Shown here: positions 53,745 through 61,179 of the stretch, one piece after another
Layout of the letters: each line of letters starts with the position of its first letter
How positions within the stretch are numbered: the stretch's first letter is position 1
NCBI GenBank assembly: GCA_030673895.1
Contig: JAUTCR010000052.1
Location: forward strand, 48,939 to 112,938
Origin: Verrucomicrobiota bacterium JB023
Lineage (GTDB): Bacteria > Verrucomicrobiota > Verrucomicrobiia > Verrucomicrobiales > Akkermansiaceae
DNA: 64,000 nucleotides
Reading direction: 5' to 3'
The notes under the pieces: model-generated
Database searches by the model: none
Told to the model about the DNA's origin: nothing
What the model saw: the letters and a program-made list of their open reading frames with translations, nothing else
Program-made: the position numbers and the translations under genes

Positions 53745-55136
53745 TTACTTGGTGCGACGGGAGTTTTCTCCGATGACGTCGTGAGAGCCGATGTCTTTTT
53801 GCGCGAATTCGAGTTGTTTCATGAGCCGATTGACGACGTCGGGATGTTCGTCGGCTGCGTTTGTGGTTTCGCCAATATCCTCCGCTAGGTTGTAGAGAGT
53901 GGGCTCGGTGATGTAGGGGCGATCGGCTTTCGGGACATGGTTCTGCCACAATGTTCCCTCCTTGGTTTTGTCGAGGTCGGAGTGGGGGAGGTGCAACTTC
54001 CAATCGCCTTGGCGGACCGCGCGCAGAGACTGGTGCTGATAGTAGAAGAAGGGGCGGTCAAGCTCCTCCTTCGTCCCGTGGATGAGACCGGTGATGTCCA
54101 GTCCATCAATCACGCGGTCGTTAGGAATGGAGCCTCCGGCAAGATTCATGATTGTGGGGAGTAAGTCGAGAGTCGCGGTCACTTGGTCGCAAGTGGTGCC
54201 AGCCGGCACTCTGCCCGGCGCCCGAATGATGAAGGGGACGCGCAGTCCGCCCTCGTAGGTGCTGGTCTTGGCACTGCGGAGAGGTTCGCAATGCCCCGCG
54301 TGCTTCCCTTCGCGCCACCAGGGACCGTTGTCGCTGGTGAAGATGATGTAGGTTTTCTCATCAAGCCCCAGCTCCTTGACCTTGTCTAACAGACGGCCGG
54401 TGTGAAAATCGAGCTCCTCGATGACATCTCCGTAGAGGCCTTCCTCGGATTTGCCCTTGAAGGCTGGCGAGGCATCAATGGGGGTGTGGGGCATTGGATG
54501 GGCTAGGTAGTAGAAAAACGGTTCCTCCTGGTGCTTCTCGATAAAGTGAAGGGCTTGGTCGGTGAACATTTTGGTAAGGCGAGACCGCTTGGGGTTGCGA
54601 GAAACCACTTTGTCGCCGACACGAACAGTCTTACAGGCAGATGTCTCCGTCCAGTAGGTGGTCTCGAATCCTTGGTTGGCGGGGCCCAGCTCCACCCGGA
54701 AGGTGATGTTGTTGCGGGAGCGTCTGCCGGAGAGATCCCATTTGCCGGCCATCCCGGTCCGGTAGCCCAGGGGCTGCAGGAGCTCGGGAATCGTGATCTC
54801 ATTCAGTGACATCGCGGGGTGTGGGGTCAGTCCATTGTCGTGGGGCGCTCGTTCGGTCCGCAGGGGATAACTCCCGGTGAGCAGGGAGGCGCGGGCTGGT
54901 CCGCAGACGGTTTGGGCGTAGAAGCTGGTGAATTTCCGCCCCTCGGCTGCCATCTGGTCGATGCGGGGAGTCTTGATGTTGGGGGAACCAAAGCAGCCGA
55001 GGTCCTGATACCCTTGGTCATCGGTAAGGATGATGATGAAGTTGGGTTTGACAGGTTGTTCGTTTTTCTTGGTCTCTGCGAAGGCGGCATAAAGTGAGGA
55101 GAAGAGAGCGATTGTTAGAAATACTAGGTTTTTCAT
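53745..55136 (-). CDS. Exported sulfatase (formylglycine-dependent)
   Basis: Arylsulfatase-type hydrolase acting on sulfate esters. From the start at 55136 (MKNLVFLTIALFSSLYAAFAE, signal peptide) it has 463 residues. Family opening NFIIILTDDQGYQDLGCFG with metal-binding DD; the sulfatase motif TVCGPARASLLTGSYP carries Cys78, to be converted to formylglycine (Cys-type, so anSME or FGE maturable); LSGRRSRNN and AHPMPHTPIDASP follow, and IIFTSDNGPWWREGKHAGHCE is the second metal segment. A longer frame to 55298 lacks a signal peptide at its start and is rejected. It lies 35 bases downstream of a second sulfatase on the same strand, probably one transcript. No maturase gene is in the window. Confidence 0.93.
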   Translation of the reverse strand: MKNLVFLTIALFSSLYAAFAETKKNEQPVKPNFIIILTDDQGYQDLGCFGSPNIKTPRIDQMAAEGRKFTSFYAQTVCGPARASLLTGSYPLRTERAPHDNGLTPHPAMSLNEITIPELLQPLGYRTGMAGKWDLSGRRSRNNITFRVELGPANQGFETTYWTETSACKTVRVGDKVVSRNPKRSRLTKMFTDQALHFIEKHQEEPFFYYLAHPMPHTPIDASPAFKGKSEEGLYGDVIEELDFHTGRLLDKVKELGLDEKTYIIFTSDNGPWWREGKHAGHCEPLRSAKTSTYEGGLRVPFIIRAPGRVPAGTTCDQVTATLDLLPTIMNLAGGSIPNDRVIDGLDITGLIHGTKEELDRPFFYYQHQSLRAVRQGDWKLHLPHSDLDKTKEGTLWQNHVPKADRPYITEPTLYNLAEDIGETTNAADEHPDVVNRLMKQLEFAQKDIGSHDVIGENSRRTK

Positions 55137-55170
55137 TGCGAAAGGGTTGGAAAGAGATTGTGGAATGGGT

Positions 55171-56553
55171 TTAAGGGCGCGGTGGCCATAGTGGTCGCTG
55201 GTCTGATCCTTGGGAGCCAACGTCGCCGAGTTCAGAGCGGGCTTCCTCGGCGTGTGCAAGGAGTTCGGCGACGACTTCAGGGTGGTCGTCGGCCACATTT
55301 TTGGTCTCGGCTAGATTTGTTTCCAGATTGACTAGAAAGGGCTCGTTCAGGGTGTAGAAGCCTGCGTTTTTCCCTTCGGGAGCTTTTTTTCTCAGTATGA
55401 CCTTTCCCCAGAAGGGCTGGTCTTCTGCCTCGCGGGGGAGGTGCAGTTTCCACTTTCCCTTGCTCACTGCCTGCAGGTTGGTGCCGTTGTAGTAGTAGAG
55501 AAGTTCGTGGGGAGATGCCGTGGTTTTTCCTCTCAGAACGGAGAGGATGTTCTTGCCGTCAATCACTCGGTCCGTTGGCAGTTCTACCCCGGCGATGGAG
55601 CTAAAGAGCGGAAAGAGGTCCATGCTGGAGATTGTTGTCTCCACGGTATTGTTCTCCGGTAGTTGGCCGGGCCATCTGGCGATGAAGGGCACGCGGTGCC
55701 CGCCTTCCATGGTGCCGTATTTTCCTCCCGAGAGGGGACCGCCAGAGCCGACCCCAGGGACGTGGCCGTTGTCCGAAGTGAAGACGACGAGGGTATTCTC
55801 TGAAAAACCATTCTCCTCCAGCGCATCGAGTATCACTTGGCAACTGTGGTCCAGCTCGGCAAGAAAATCGGCGTATTTTCCTTTGCCGGTCACTCCTTGG
55901 AAGTCGGCACTGGGAGCGATGGGGGAATGGGCAATCTGATGCGCCATGTAGAGAAAGAAGGGTTGCTCCTTAGGATGGGAGCCGATGATTCGCTTCAGCT
56001 CGTCGTTGTACTGGGGCGTGATAGCGGGAAATTTGACCTTGGCCTCTTCCACCTTCCGGTTCCGGTAGATGGCCTCATTGTAGGGATCGTGGCGGGTGGA
56101 GTAATTGTAGGCGAGGCCGTAGTAGGAGTCGAAGCCTTGGTCCATGGGATGGGATCCTGCCTTCTCAAATCCGAGATGCCACTTGCCCAAGGCGTAGGTG
56201 GTGTAGTTGGCTTTCTTGAGTTGTTCGGCGACAGTGATTTCTTCGGGGTGGAGCCCATAGTTCCACTCCTTATCGTCAGTGCGGTAATAGGGATGGCCAT
56301 TGCGCATCGGGTAGCGGCCGGTCAGCAGGGCGGCCCGCGATGGGCTGCAGACATTGGCTGCCGAGTTGAAGTCGAGGGCGCGCACCCCTTGGTTGGCCAG
56401 CTTGTCCAAGGCTGGAGTCTCGTTGCTGCTGCCGTAACAGCCCAAGTCGCCATAGCCAACGTCGTCGGCAAAGATGAGCACGATATTCGGCGTTTCACCC
56501 GAGGAGAGAGAGGTGAGCGCCAGAGAGAAGATGAGTAGTGCGGACCTGAGCAT
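55171..56553 (-). CDS. Exported sulfatase (formylglycine-dependent)
   Basis: The first gene of a tandem sulfatase pair, 460 residues, with a signal peptide (about 1-19). Opening PNIVLIFADDVGYGDLGCYG; active-site motif NVCSPSRAALLTGRYPMRNG with Cys69 as formylglycine precursor and the classical C-x-P-S-R; ALGKWHLG, YMAHQIAHSPIAP and VVFTSDNGHVPG are the other conserved stations. Similarity to the downstream sulfatase is only at family level, so the pair is not a recent duplication. Probable substrates are sulfated algal polysaccharides, given the neighbouring esterase and beta-helix/ricin protein. Confidence 0.94.
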   Translation of the reverse strand: MLRSALLIFSLALTSLSSGETPNIVLIFADDVGYGDLGCYGSSNETPALDKLANQGVRALDFNSAANVCSPSRAALLTGRYPMRNGHPYYRTDDKEWNYGLHPEEITVAEQLKKANYTTYALGKWHLGFEKAGSHPMDQGFDSYYGLAYNYSTRHDPYNEAIYRNRKVEEAKVKFPAITPQYNDELKRIIGSHPKEQPFFLYMAHQIAHSPIAPSADFQGVTGKGKYADFLAELDHSCQVILDALEENGFSENTLVVFTSDNGHVPGVGSGGPLSGGKYGTMEGGHRVPFIARWPGQLPENNTVETTISSMDLFPLFSSIAGVELPTDRVIDGKNILSVLRGKTTASPHELLYYYNGTNLQAVSKGKWKLHLPREAEDQPFWGKVILRKKAPEGKNAGFYTLNEPFLVNLETNLAETKNVADDHPEVVAELLAHAEEARSELGDVGSQGSDQRPLWPPRP

Positions 56554-56738
56554 GCGCTGACCCTACTTCACGAGCAAGCTGGGCCTTTCGCTCGAAAGGA
56601 GAAGGGCAACCTGGAGGTGGGAGAATCAATAGGAAAGCGTGGGGTTTGCCTAGTTTTCGGTCCTCATCGAGGGAACGACCGGGAAGTTCGGCTCGCGGAG
56701 GGCTTCGAGCGAAATCTGCAGGTCGGCGTTAAAATTCG

Positions 56739-57179
56739 CTAGTGGGCGTGGCGACAGCCTTCGCAGCCGGTCCATTCGGACGTTCCGTCGCGGTAGAACT
56801 CATTTTTCCAAATCGGGACCCGGTGCTTGATCTCGTCAATGATCCAGCGGCAGGCCTCGAAGGCCTCGGCCCGGTGGGAGCTGGCGACAATAACTAACAC
56901 GGCGATATCACCCAAATTGTGGGTGCCGTGTCGGTGAACAGCTCGCGCAAGGGTGACCTCCGGAAAGCGGGCGAGGGCGTCTACCATCACCTGTTCGCCT
57001 TCGCTCTCTGCGAGAACGGGGTGAGCCGAGTATTCCAGTTTGAGAACCTCGCGACCCTGATGGTGGTTGCGGACCCGTCCCTCGAAGGTGACCACCCCGC
57101 CACAGCTTTCGGGGATTGTCGACAAGAGGTCGGATGGAATAATGGGAGAGGTTGTTAGGCTGAACATGGTGGGCGGCAT
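56739..57179 (-). CDS. moaE: Molybdopterin synthase catalytic subunit
   Basis: Forms the dithiolene of molybdopterin by transferring sulfur from MoaD thiocarboxylate. The 146-residue protein has GGVVTFEGRVRNHHQGREVLKLEYSAHPVLAESEG, the HRHGTHNLGDIAVLVIVASSHRAEAFEACRWIIDEIKHRVPIWKNEFYRDG core with the catalytic Lys region KxxVPIWKxE, and W. Its MoaD partner is not a separate gene but the C-terminal domain of the next upstream gene (mobA-moaD fusion), 46 bases away. A Met five residues in (MFSLTTSPI) is an alternative start. Confidence 0.95.
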   Translation of the reverse strand: MPPTMFSLTTSPIIPSDLLSTIPESCGGVVTFEGRVRNHHQGREVLKLEYSAHPVLAESEGEQVMVDALARFPEVTLARAVHRHGTHNLGDIAVLVIVASSHRAEAFEACRWIIDEIKHRVPIWKNEFYRDGTSEWTGCEGCRHAH

Positions 57180-57224
57180 CGAATAGGAGGGCAGGAATTT
57201 GGAGAATGAGAGGATGTCTACGCT

Positions 57225-58052
57225 TCAACCTCCCGCGAAGGGCGGGAGGAAGGCTACCTCCGCTTGGTCGGGTAGAGGGGTTGTCCAATCAGTAAAGGCA
57301 TCGTTGATGACTGGCTTGACTACGTCGAGGTCGAGAGAGAGTCCGAGCGTCAGGCGTTGCTCCTCATAGAGTCCGGCCAAGGTGGCTGCGGTGGTGGTGA
57401 CCGCTTCCGGGGTAGCGGGGACCTCGCTACTTAGCTTGCCGTAGTAGCTGATTGTTACCGTCTTTTCCCGCATCCCGTCTCTGGCGAGGCTGGTGAGCTC
57501 ATTCAGGTGTTCCGGCCGGTTTGCATTGTCCAGGGCAAGGGGCGAGGGCAGGTCGAGGAGGGTCGGTTCCAGTGACTCGAGGAATCCTCGCGCACAGCGC
57601 TTGTTACGAGAGAGGTAGTCGTTGAGAGCGTTGGCAGCGGAGGGTTTATAGATGGCGCAGAGGGGTTCGGCACGGCCATCGAGCCGATTCCGAAAAGCAG
57701 TTGCGGGTTTTCTCTCATCGTTCTCCCGCAAGAGAGTGTCTAGCGTCATGTCGTCGAGCAGAGGGAGATCGCAGGCTACGAGAAGCCACGGCTTCTCCGG
57801 CTGTTGAGCGAAGGCGGCCTGCAAGCCGCCGAGAGGCCCGGGATTCGTTTCAAGGTCTTCGATGACGGGGAGGGACGTCTCGCGCTGTCCTCCCTTGGCG
57901 ACGGAGAGATAGACTTGGGAGGCATGTGGGGCGACCACCCCGGCAGTCCGTTGCAGGAGGGTCTGCCCCTCGAGCATCAGCGAGGCTTTGTCAGTACCCA
58001 TGCGTCGGGACCGGCCTCCGGCAAGGATGAGGGCGTTCACTTCAGTTTTCAT
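57225..58052 (-). CDS. MobA-MoaD fusion protein (molybdenum cofactor guanylyltransferase plus molybdopterin synthase small subunit)
   Basis: A 275-residue two-domain protein. Residues 1-188 are a MobA-type NTP transferase: LILAGGRSRRMGTDKASL (nucleotide-binding), NPGPLGGLQAA, VACDLPLLD (metal Asp) and FRNRLDGRAEPLCAIY. Residues about 196-275 are MoaD-like: KTVTISYYGKLSSEV with a ubiquitin-like fold, ending in the required C-terminal Gly-Gly (FLPPFAGG). The fusion couples GMP attachment with dithiolene synthesis. An internal ATG at codon 194 (57473) begins exactly at the MoaD domain and could yield free MoaD. moaE follows 46 bases downstream; moaC lies upstream on the same strand, 8 bases away. 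Confidence 0.9.
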   Translation of the reverse strand: MKTEVNALILAGGRSRRMGTDKASLMLEGQTLLQRTAGVVAPHASQVYLSVAKGGQRETSLPVIEDLETNPGPLGGLQAAFAQQPEKPWLLVACDLPLLDDMTLDTLLRENDERKPATAFRNRLDGRAEPLCAIYKPSAANALNDYLSRNKRCARGFLESLEPTLLDLPSPLALDNANRPEHLNELTSLARDGMREKTVTISYYGKLSSEVPATPEAVTTTAATLAGLYEEQRLTLGLSLDLDVVKPVINDAFTDWTTPLPDQAEVAFLPPFAGG

Positions 58053-58059
58053 GGTGGGG

Positions 58060-58551
58060 CTAGCTGGATTCTTCCTGGCGGGCTTGGTAGTCGGACTTTC
58101 CTCCGGTTTTTTCCTGAAGCTTAAGGTCGGAGATGGTGATGGCCGGGTTCACTGCCTTGCACATGTCGTAGAGGGTGAGGGCGGCGACAGAGGCGCCGGT
58201 CAGGGCTTCCATTTCGACACCGGTCTTTCCTGTGGTGCGCGCCGTGCAGTTGACCTGCAACCGTTCGTCATCCAAGGGGACGATGTCGATTTGAGCCGAG
58301 TCGAGCGGAAGGGGGTGACAAAGAGGGATGAGCTGGGAAGTCAGCTTGGTGGCCTGGATTCCAGCCAGGATGGCGGTGTGAAGAACGGGGCCTTTCTTGT
58401 TCTTCAATTCACCGCCGTCCATCTGCGAGAGCAGGTCTGCTCCGATCCGGACCCGGCAGCCCGCGGTGGCGGTGCGGACGGTCTCCGCCTTGGCCGAGAC
58501 GTCAACCATGCGAGGTTGGTCGGATTCGGTGAGGTGGGTCAATTCGCTCAT
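58060..58551 (-). CDS. moaC: Cyclic pyranopterin monophosphate synthase
   Basis: Catalyses, with MoaA, conversion of GTP to cyclic pyranopterin monophosphate, the first step of molybdopterin synthesis. The start at 58551 (MSELTHLTESDQPRMVDVSAKAET) gives 163 residues, the family length. The diagnostic blocks are RMVDVSAK, GPVLHTAILAGIQATKLTSQLIPLCHPLPL, GKTGVEMEALTGASVAALTLYDMCKAV and the metal/substrate LCHP. A much longer frame upstream to 59172 overlaps the divergent gene and is spurious. It is first in the run moaC, mobA-moaD, moaE. MoaA is not in the window. Confidence 0.96.
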   Translation of the reverse strand: MSELTHLTESDQPRMVDVSAKAETVRTATAGCRVRIGADLLSQMDGGELKNKKGPVLHTAILAGIQATKLTSQLIPLCHPLPLDSAQIDIVPLDDERLQVNCTARTTGKTGVEMEALTGASVAALTLYDMCKAVNPAITISDLKLQEKTGGKSDYQARQEESS

Positions 58552-58689
58552 GGCGGCAGCGTCTCGGAAGGGGAGGGGGGGATCCAGCCTTTTCCGAGGG
58601 GTGAGCCGGGGCGTCATCAAGTAAAAGCAGAAAATTTTGCAAATCGCTGCTTGGCGGCTCGGTTTTGAACTTATCGCCTTGATGTTAGA

Positions 58690-59340
58690 ATGATGAAAAC
58701 AACAACCTTTCTTCTTACTCTGTTTGCTGCTGGTCAGGCCTTCGCTCAGGAAGGCACCCTGTTCAATGTGGTCGCCGATCGTTTCGAGGAGCCGCCCATC
58801 ATCAACTACCAGGAGGTTCCTCAGGATTACGAAGTCGGAATCTATGACTTCACGACATTCGAGAATGTCGACCAGAGCGAGGAGAGAATGACGCCATCTG
58901 GGAGAGCGTCGGGAGCCTCGGCGATGTGGGCGATCGCGCCCGTTCACTTCGACGATGCGGATACCCTGACCTCGATGACATTCTGGGGCACGGACACAAC
59001 GAGCGAGGGCGGAATGGTCGCTGAGTTGCGTAAGAAGGATCTGCGCACCAATGAGATTGAGATCGTGGAGGTGGTGAAGACCTTCACCACGACGGCACCC
59101 TTGATTGCCGACCTGTCCGGGAGGACCATGTGGGACCTCTACACGGGGCGTTATCCCCATGCGTTCGAGCACTACTATTGGCCGACAGAGTGGCAGATCC
59201 TACACCCTGATCGGGAGGTGAAGGTCGAGTTCGAGCACCGGATCGACCCGACTGCGACCTACTATGTCTACCTCTATACGGTGGGGCAGGTCGAGAGTGA
59301 GCGAGTGTGCTTCTGGTCCTTGTCTTTTACCTCCAACTGA
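58690..59340 (+). CDS. Secreted protein of unknown function
   Basis: A 216-residue protein with a clear signal peptide (about 1-20, MMKTTTFLLTLFAAGQAFAQ). The mature part is rich in acidic and aromatic residues with stretches TFWGTDTTSEGGMVAELRKKDLRTNEIEIVEVVKTFTTTAPL and YYVYLYTVGQVESERVCFWSL, suggesting a single beta-sandwich. No family recognised. It is transcribed divergently from the molybdopterin genes, with a 138-base gap that contains no riboswitch I can recognise. The TMEM43 gene follows after 48 bases on the same strand. Confidence 0.7.
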   Translation: MMKTTTFLLTLFAAGQAFAQEGTLFNVVADRFEEPPIINYQEVPQDYEVGIYDFTTFENVDQSEERMTPSGRASGASAMWAIAPVHFDDADTLTSMTFWGTDTTSEGGMVAELRKKDLRTNEIEIVEVVKTFTTTAPLIADLSGRTMWDLYTGRYPHAFEHYYWPTEWQILHPDREVKVEFEHRIDPTATYYVYLYTVGQVESERVCFWSLSFTSN

Positions 59341-59388
59341 AGGTCTGCGCTGGTCTCCATCTGAATTCGTCTCTAGTCTGCTCTCGAA

Positions 59389-60531
59389 ATGCAAATTACA
59401 GAATCGTTGGGAATTTTCGGTCGTCTCGGACGTTCGCTAAAAGGGATTTTTGCCGGCTTGATTCTTTCCGTGGTCGCGGTGGGGGTGCTCGTCTTTAACG
59501 AGCGGAATGCGGTGCAAGACATCCGCGCCAACAAGGAAATCGACAAGGAAGTGAGTTCGGTCGATGCCGGGACGGTCGACGCTTCGATGGAAGGGAAACT
59601 GATTCATCTCAATGGATTCGCCGATACCGAAGATTTGGTAGCCAACGAGCAGTTTGGCATCAGCCAGGAAGCCATCCGCCTGAGCTGGAAAGCGGAGGCC
59701 TATCAGTGGAAGGAGCGTAAGGAGACCAAGACCGAAAAGAAGGTGGGCGGCAGCGAGGAGCGAGTGACAACTTACTCTTACGAGAAGGTGTGGAGCGAGG
59801 ATTCCATCGATTCTTCGGGCTTCCGGGAGCAGGCGGGCCACAAGAACCCGGGCAATCGCCAATTTTCCTCCGGCCAGTCCCAGGCGGAGACCGTGACCTT
59901 GGGAGCTTTTCGTCTCCCCAAGGCTCTCATCGATAAGATCACCTCCAGCGAGCCCTACCCGCTGGAGTCAATTCCGGCGCCCTTGCAATCGGATCGAGCG
60001 GAAATTGTCAGCGGAGTCTTTTACTCCGGCGACGCGGATGCGCCTCAGGTCGGTGATGAGCGGGTCAGCTTCACTCTGACCGAACCGGGAGACGTTAGTG
60101 TGATGGCCGTGCAAACGGGAGACACTTTCTCGCCCTACAAGACGAAGTCAGGCAAGACCCGCTTCTTGCTCTATGAGGGACTCCTGAGTGCGGATGAGAT
60201 TGTTCAACGTGAGGAGCAGAAGGCCGCGATGCTGCGTTGGGCGCTGCGGGTGATTGGCTTTATCCTGATGGCGACGGGCTTTGGTCTCGTGCTTAAGCCA
60301 CTCTCCGTGCTGGCTGATGTGATTCCATTCTTCGGGAATTTGGTCGGGATGGTCACTGGCTTTGTGGCCGCCATGTTCGCGGCGGGAATTAGCCTGGTGA
60401 TCATTGCTATCAGTTGGGTGGCCTTCCGTCCGTTGATCGGGATTCCCCTGCTCGTTGTCGCTTTGGCCGCCCTCTTCCTCGGGGTGAAGGCGCTCATGGG
60501 TCGTAAGAATCAAGTTCCGGCGGCAGCCTGA
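59389..60531 (+). CDS. TMEM43 family membrane protein
   Basis: A 380-residue protein of the TMEM43/LUMA family, widely spread but of unclear role in bacteria. It begins with a membrane helix (about 20-36) after GRLGRSLKGIFAG. The long central domain (about 40-280), expected on the far side of the membrane, contains the typical RLSWKAEAYQWKERKETKTEKKVGG, EKVWSEDSIDSSGF and EPGDVSVMAVQTGDTFSPYKTKSG motifs. It ends in three or four transmembrane helices (about 286-305, 315-335, 336-350 and 352-370) with PLSVLADVIPFFGNLVGMVTGFVA. The order matches the animal protein. Confidence 0.9.
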   Translation: MQITESLGIFGRLGRSLKGIFAGLILSVVAVGVLVFNERNAVQDIRANKEIDKEVSSVDAGTVDASMEGKLIHLNGFADTEDLVANEQFGISQEAIRLSWKAEAYQWKERKETKTEKKVGGSEERVTTYSYEKVWSEDSIDSSGFREQAGHKNPGNRQFSSGQSQAETVTLGAFRLPKALIDKITSSEPYPLESIPAPLQSDRAEIVSGVFYSGDADAPQVGDERVSFTLTEPGDVSVMAVQTGDTFSPYKTKSGKTRFLLYEGLLSADEIVQREEQKAAMLRWALRVIGFILMATGFGLVLKPLSVLADVIPFFGNLVGMVTGFVAAMFAAGISLVIIAISWVAFRPLIGIPLLVVALAALFLGVKALMGRKNQVPAAA

Positions 60532-60607
60532 AGATTTCGTCAGGCAATGCTTGTCGACAGGTCGTAAGATTGTGCTAATTGTTTCCCTAATTCGTCAACA
60601 TCCTCAA

Positions 60608-61150
60608 ATGATAGCAAAAATTTCTCTCCCTATTTTCGCTCTTTTGGCTGCCGCCTCGCCCGGTGGGGCGGCCCTGATTGACTTCTTGGACGATACCTCG
60701 AACTTGGTTCCTAACGAGTTCAGTTCGTTGACGGTCTCTGGCGGCGAGGTCTCCATGCTTTCGGCGGAGGCAAGTGTGGATCGAGTGATTGATTGGATGT
60801 TTGATGGCACGACCCGCCTGGGATTGACTCAGGAGGGGCTCGTTGAAGTGATTCCGACAGCCCAGGTCCAAGATGGGATGTGGGGTCTCTGGGGTGTCTT
60901 CTACGATGGCACGAACTACCTGAACGAGGTTGAGATGCTTTCGTTCACTGATTCCGCTGATACCGTCAACCTGACGGTGCCTGACTTCGCCCCTGCCGGT
61001 GCGGATAACTACGTTCTTCGCTTTCGCGTCAACGAGGCGGTGGGCGATGGCTTCACCTTCACCCAGATTAGCGCGACTCCGGTTCCCGAGCCGAGCTTTG
61101 TTGCTCTGCTCGCGGTCGGCGGATTGCTCGGCCTTCGGCGGAAGCGATAG
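60608..61150 (+). CDS. PEP-CTERM sorting-domain protein
   Basis: A 180-residue exported protein from ATG 60608 (MIAKISLPIFALLAAASPGGAA, signal peptide); a longer frame from 60551 is disfavoured. The C-terminus VPEPSFVALLAVGGLLGLRRKR is a complete PEP-CTERM signal for exosortase-dependent sorting. The mature domain is about 130 residues of beta structure with acidic and aromatic residues, no recognised family. No exosortase is in the window. Confidence 0.87.
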   Translation: MIAKISLPIFALLAAASPGGAALIDFLDDTSNLVPNEFSSLTVSGGEVSMLSAEASVDRVIDWMFDGTTRLGLTQEGLVEVIPTAQVQDGMWGLWGVFYDGTNYLNEVEMLSFTDSADTVNLTVPDFAPAGADNYVLRFRVNEAVGDGFTFTQISATPVPEPSFVALLAVGGLLGLRRKR

Positions 61151-61179
61151 CGTGGAAGGAGGAAGCTCCTGGGCGGAGC

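Noticed and set aside
58552..58689. A molybdenum-cofactor riboswitch upstream of moaC
   Set aside because: The gap is only about 140 bases and contains none of the conserved core or pairing I would expect.
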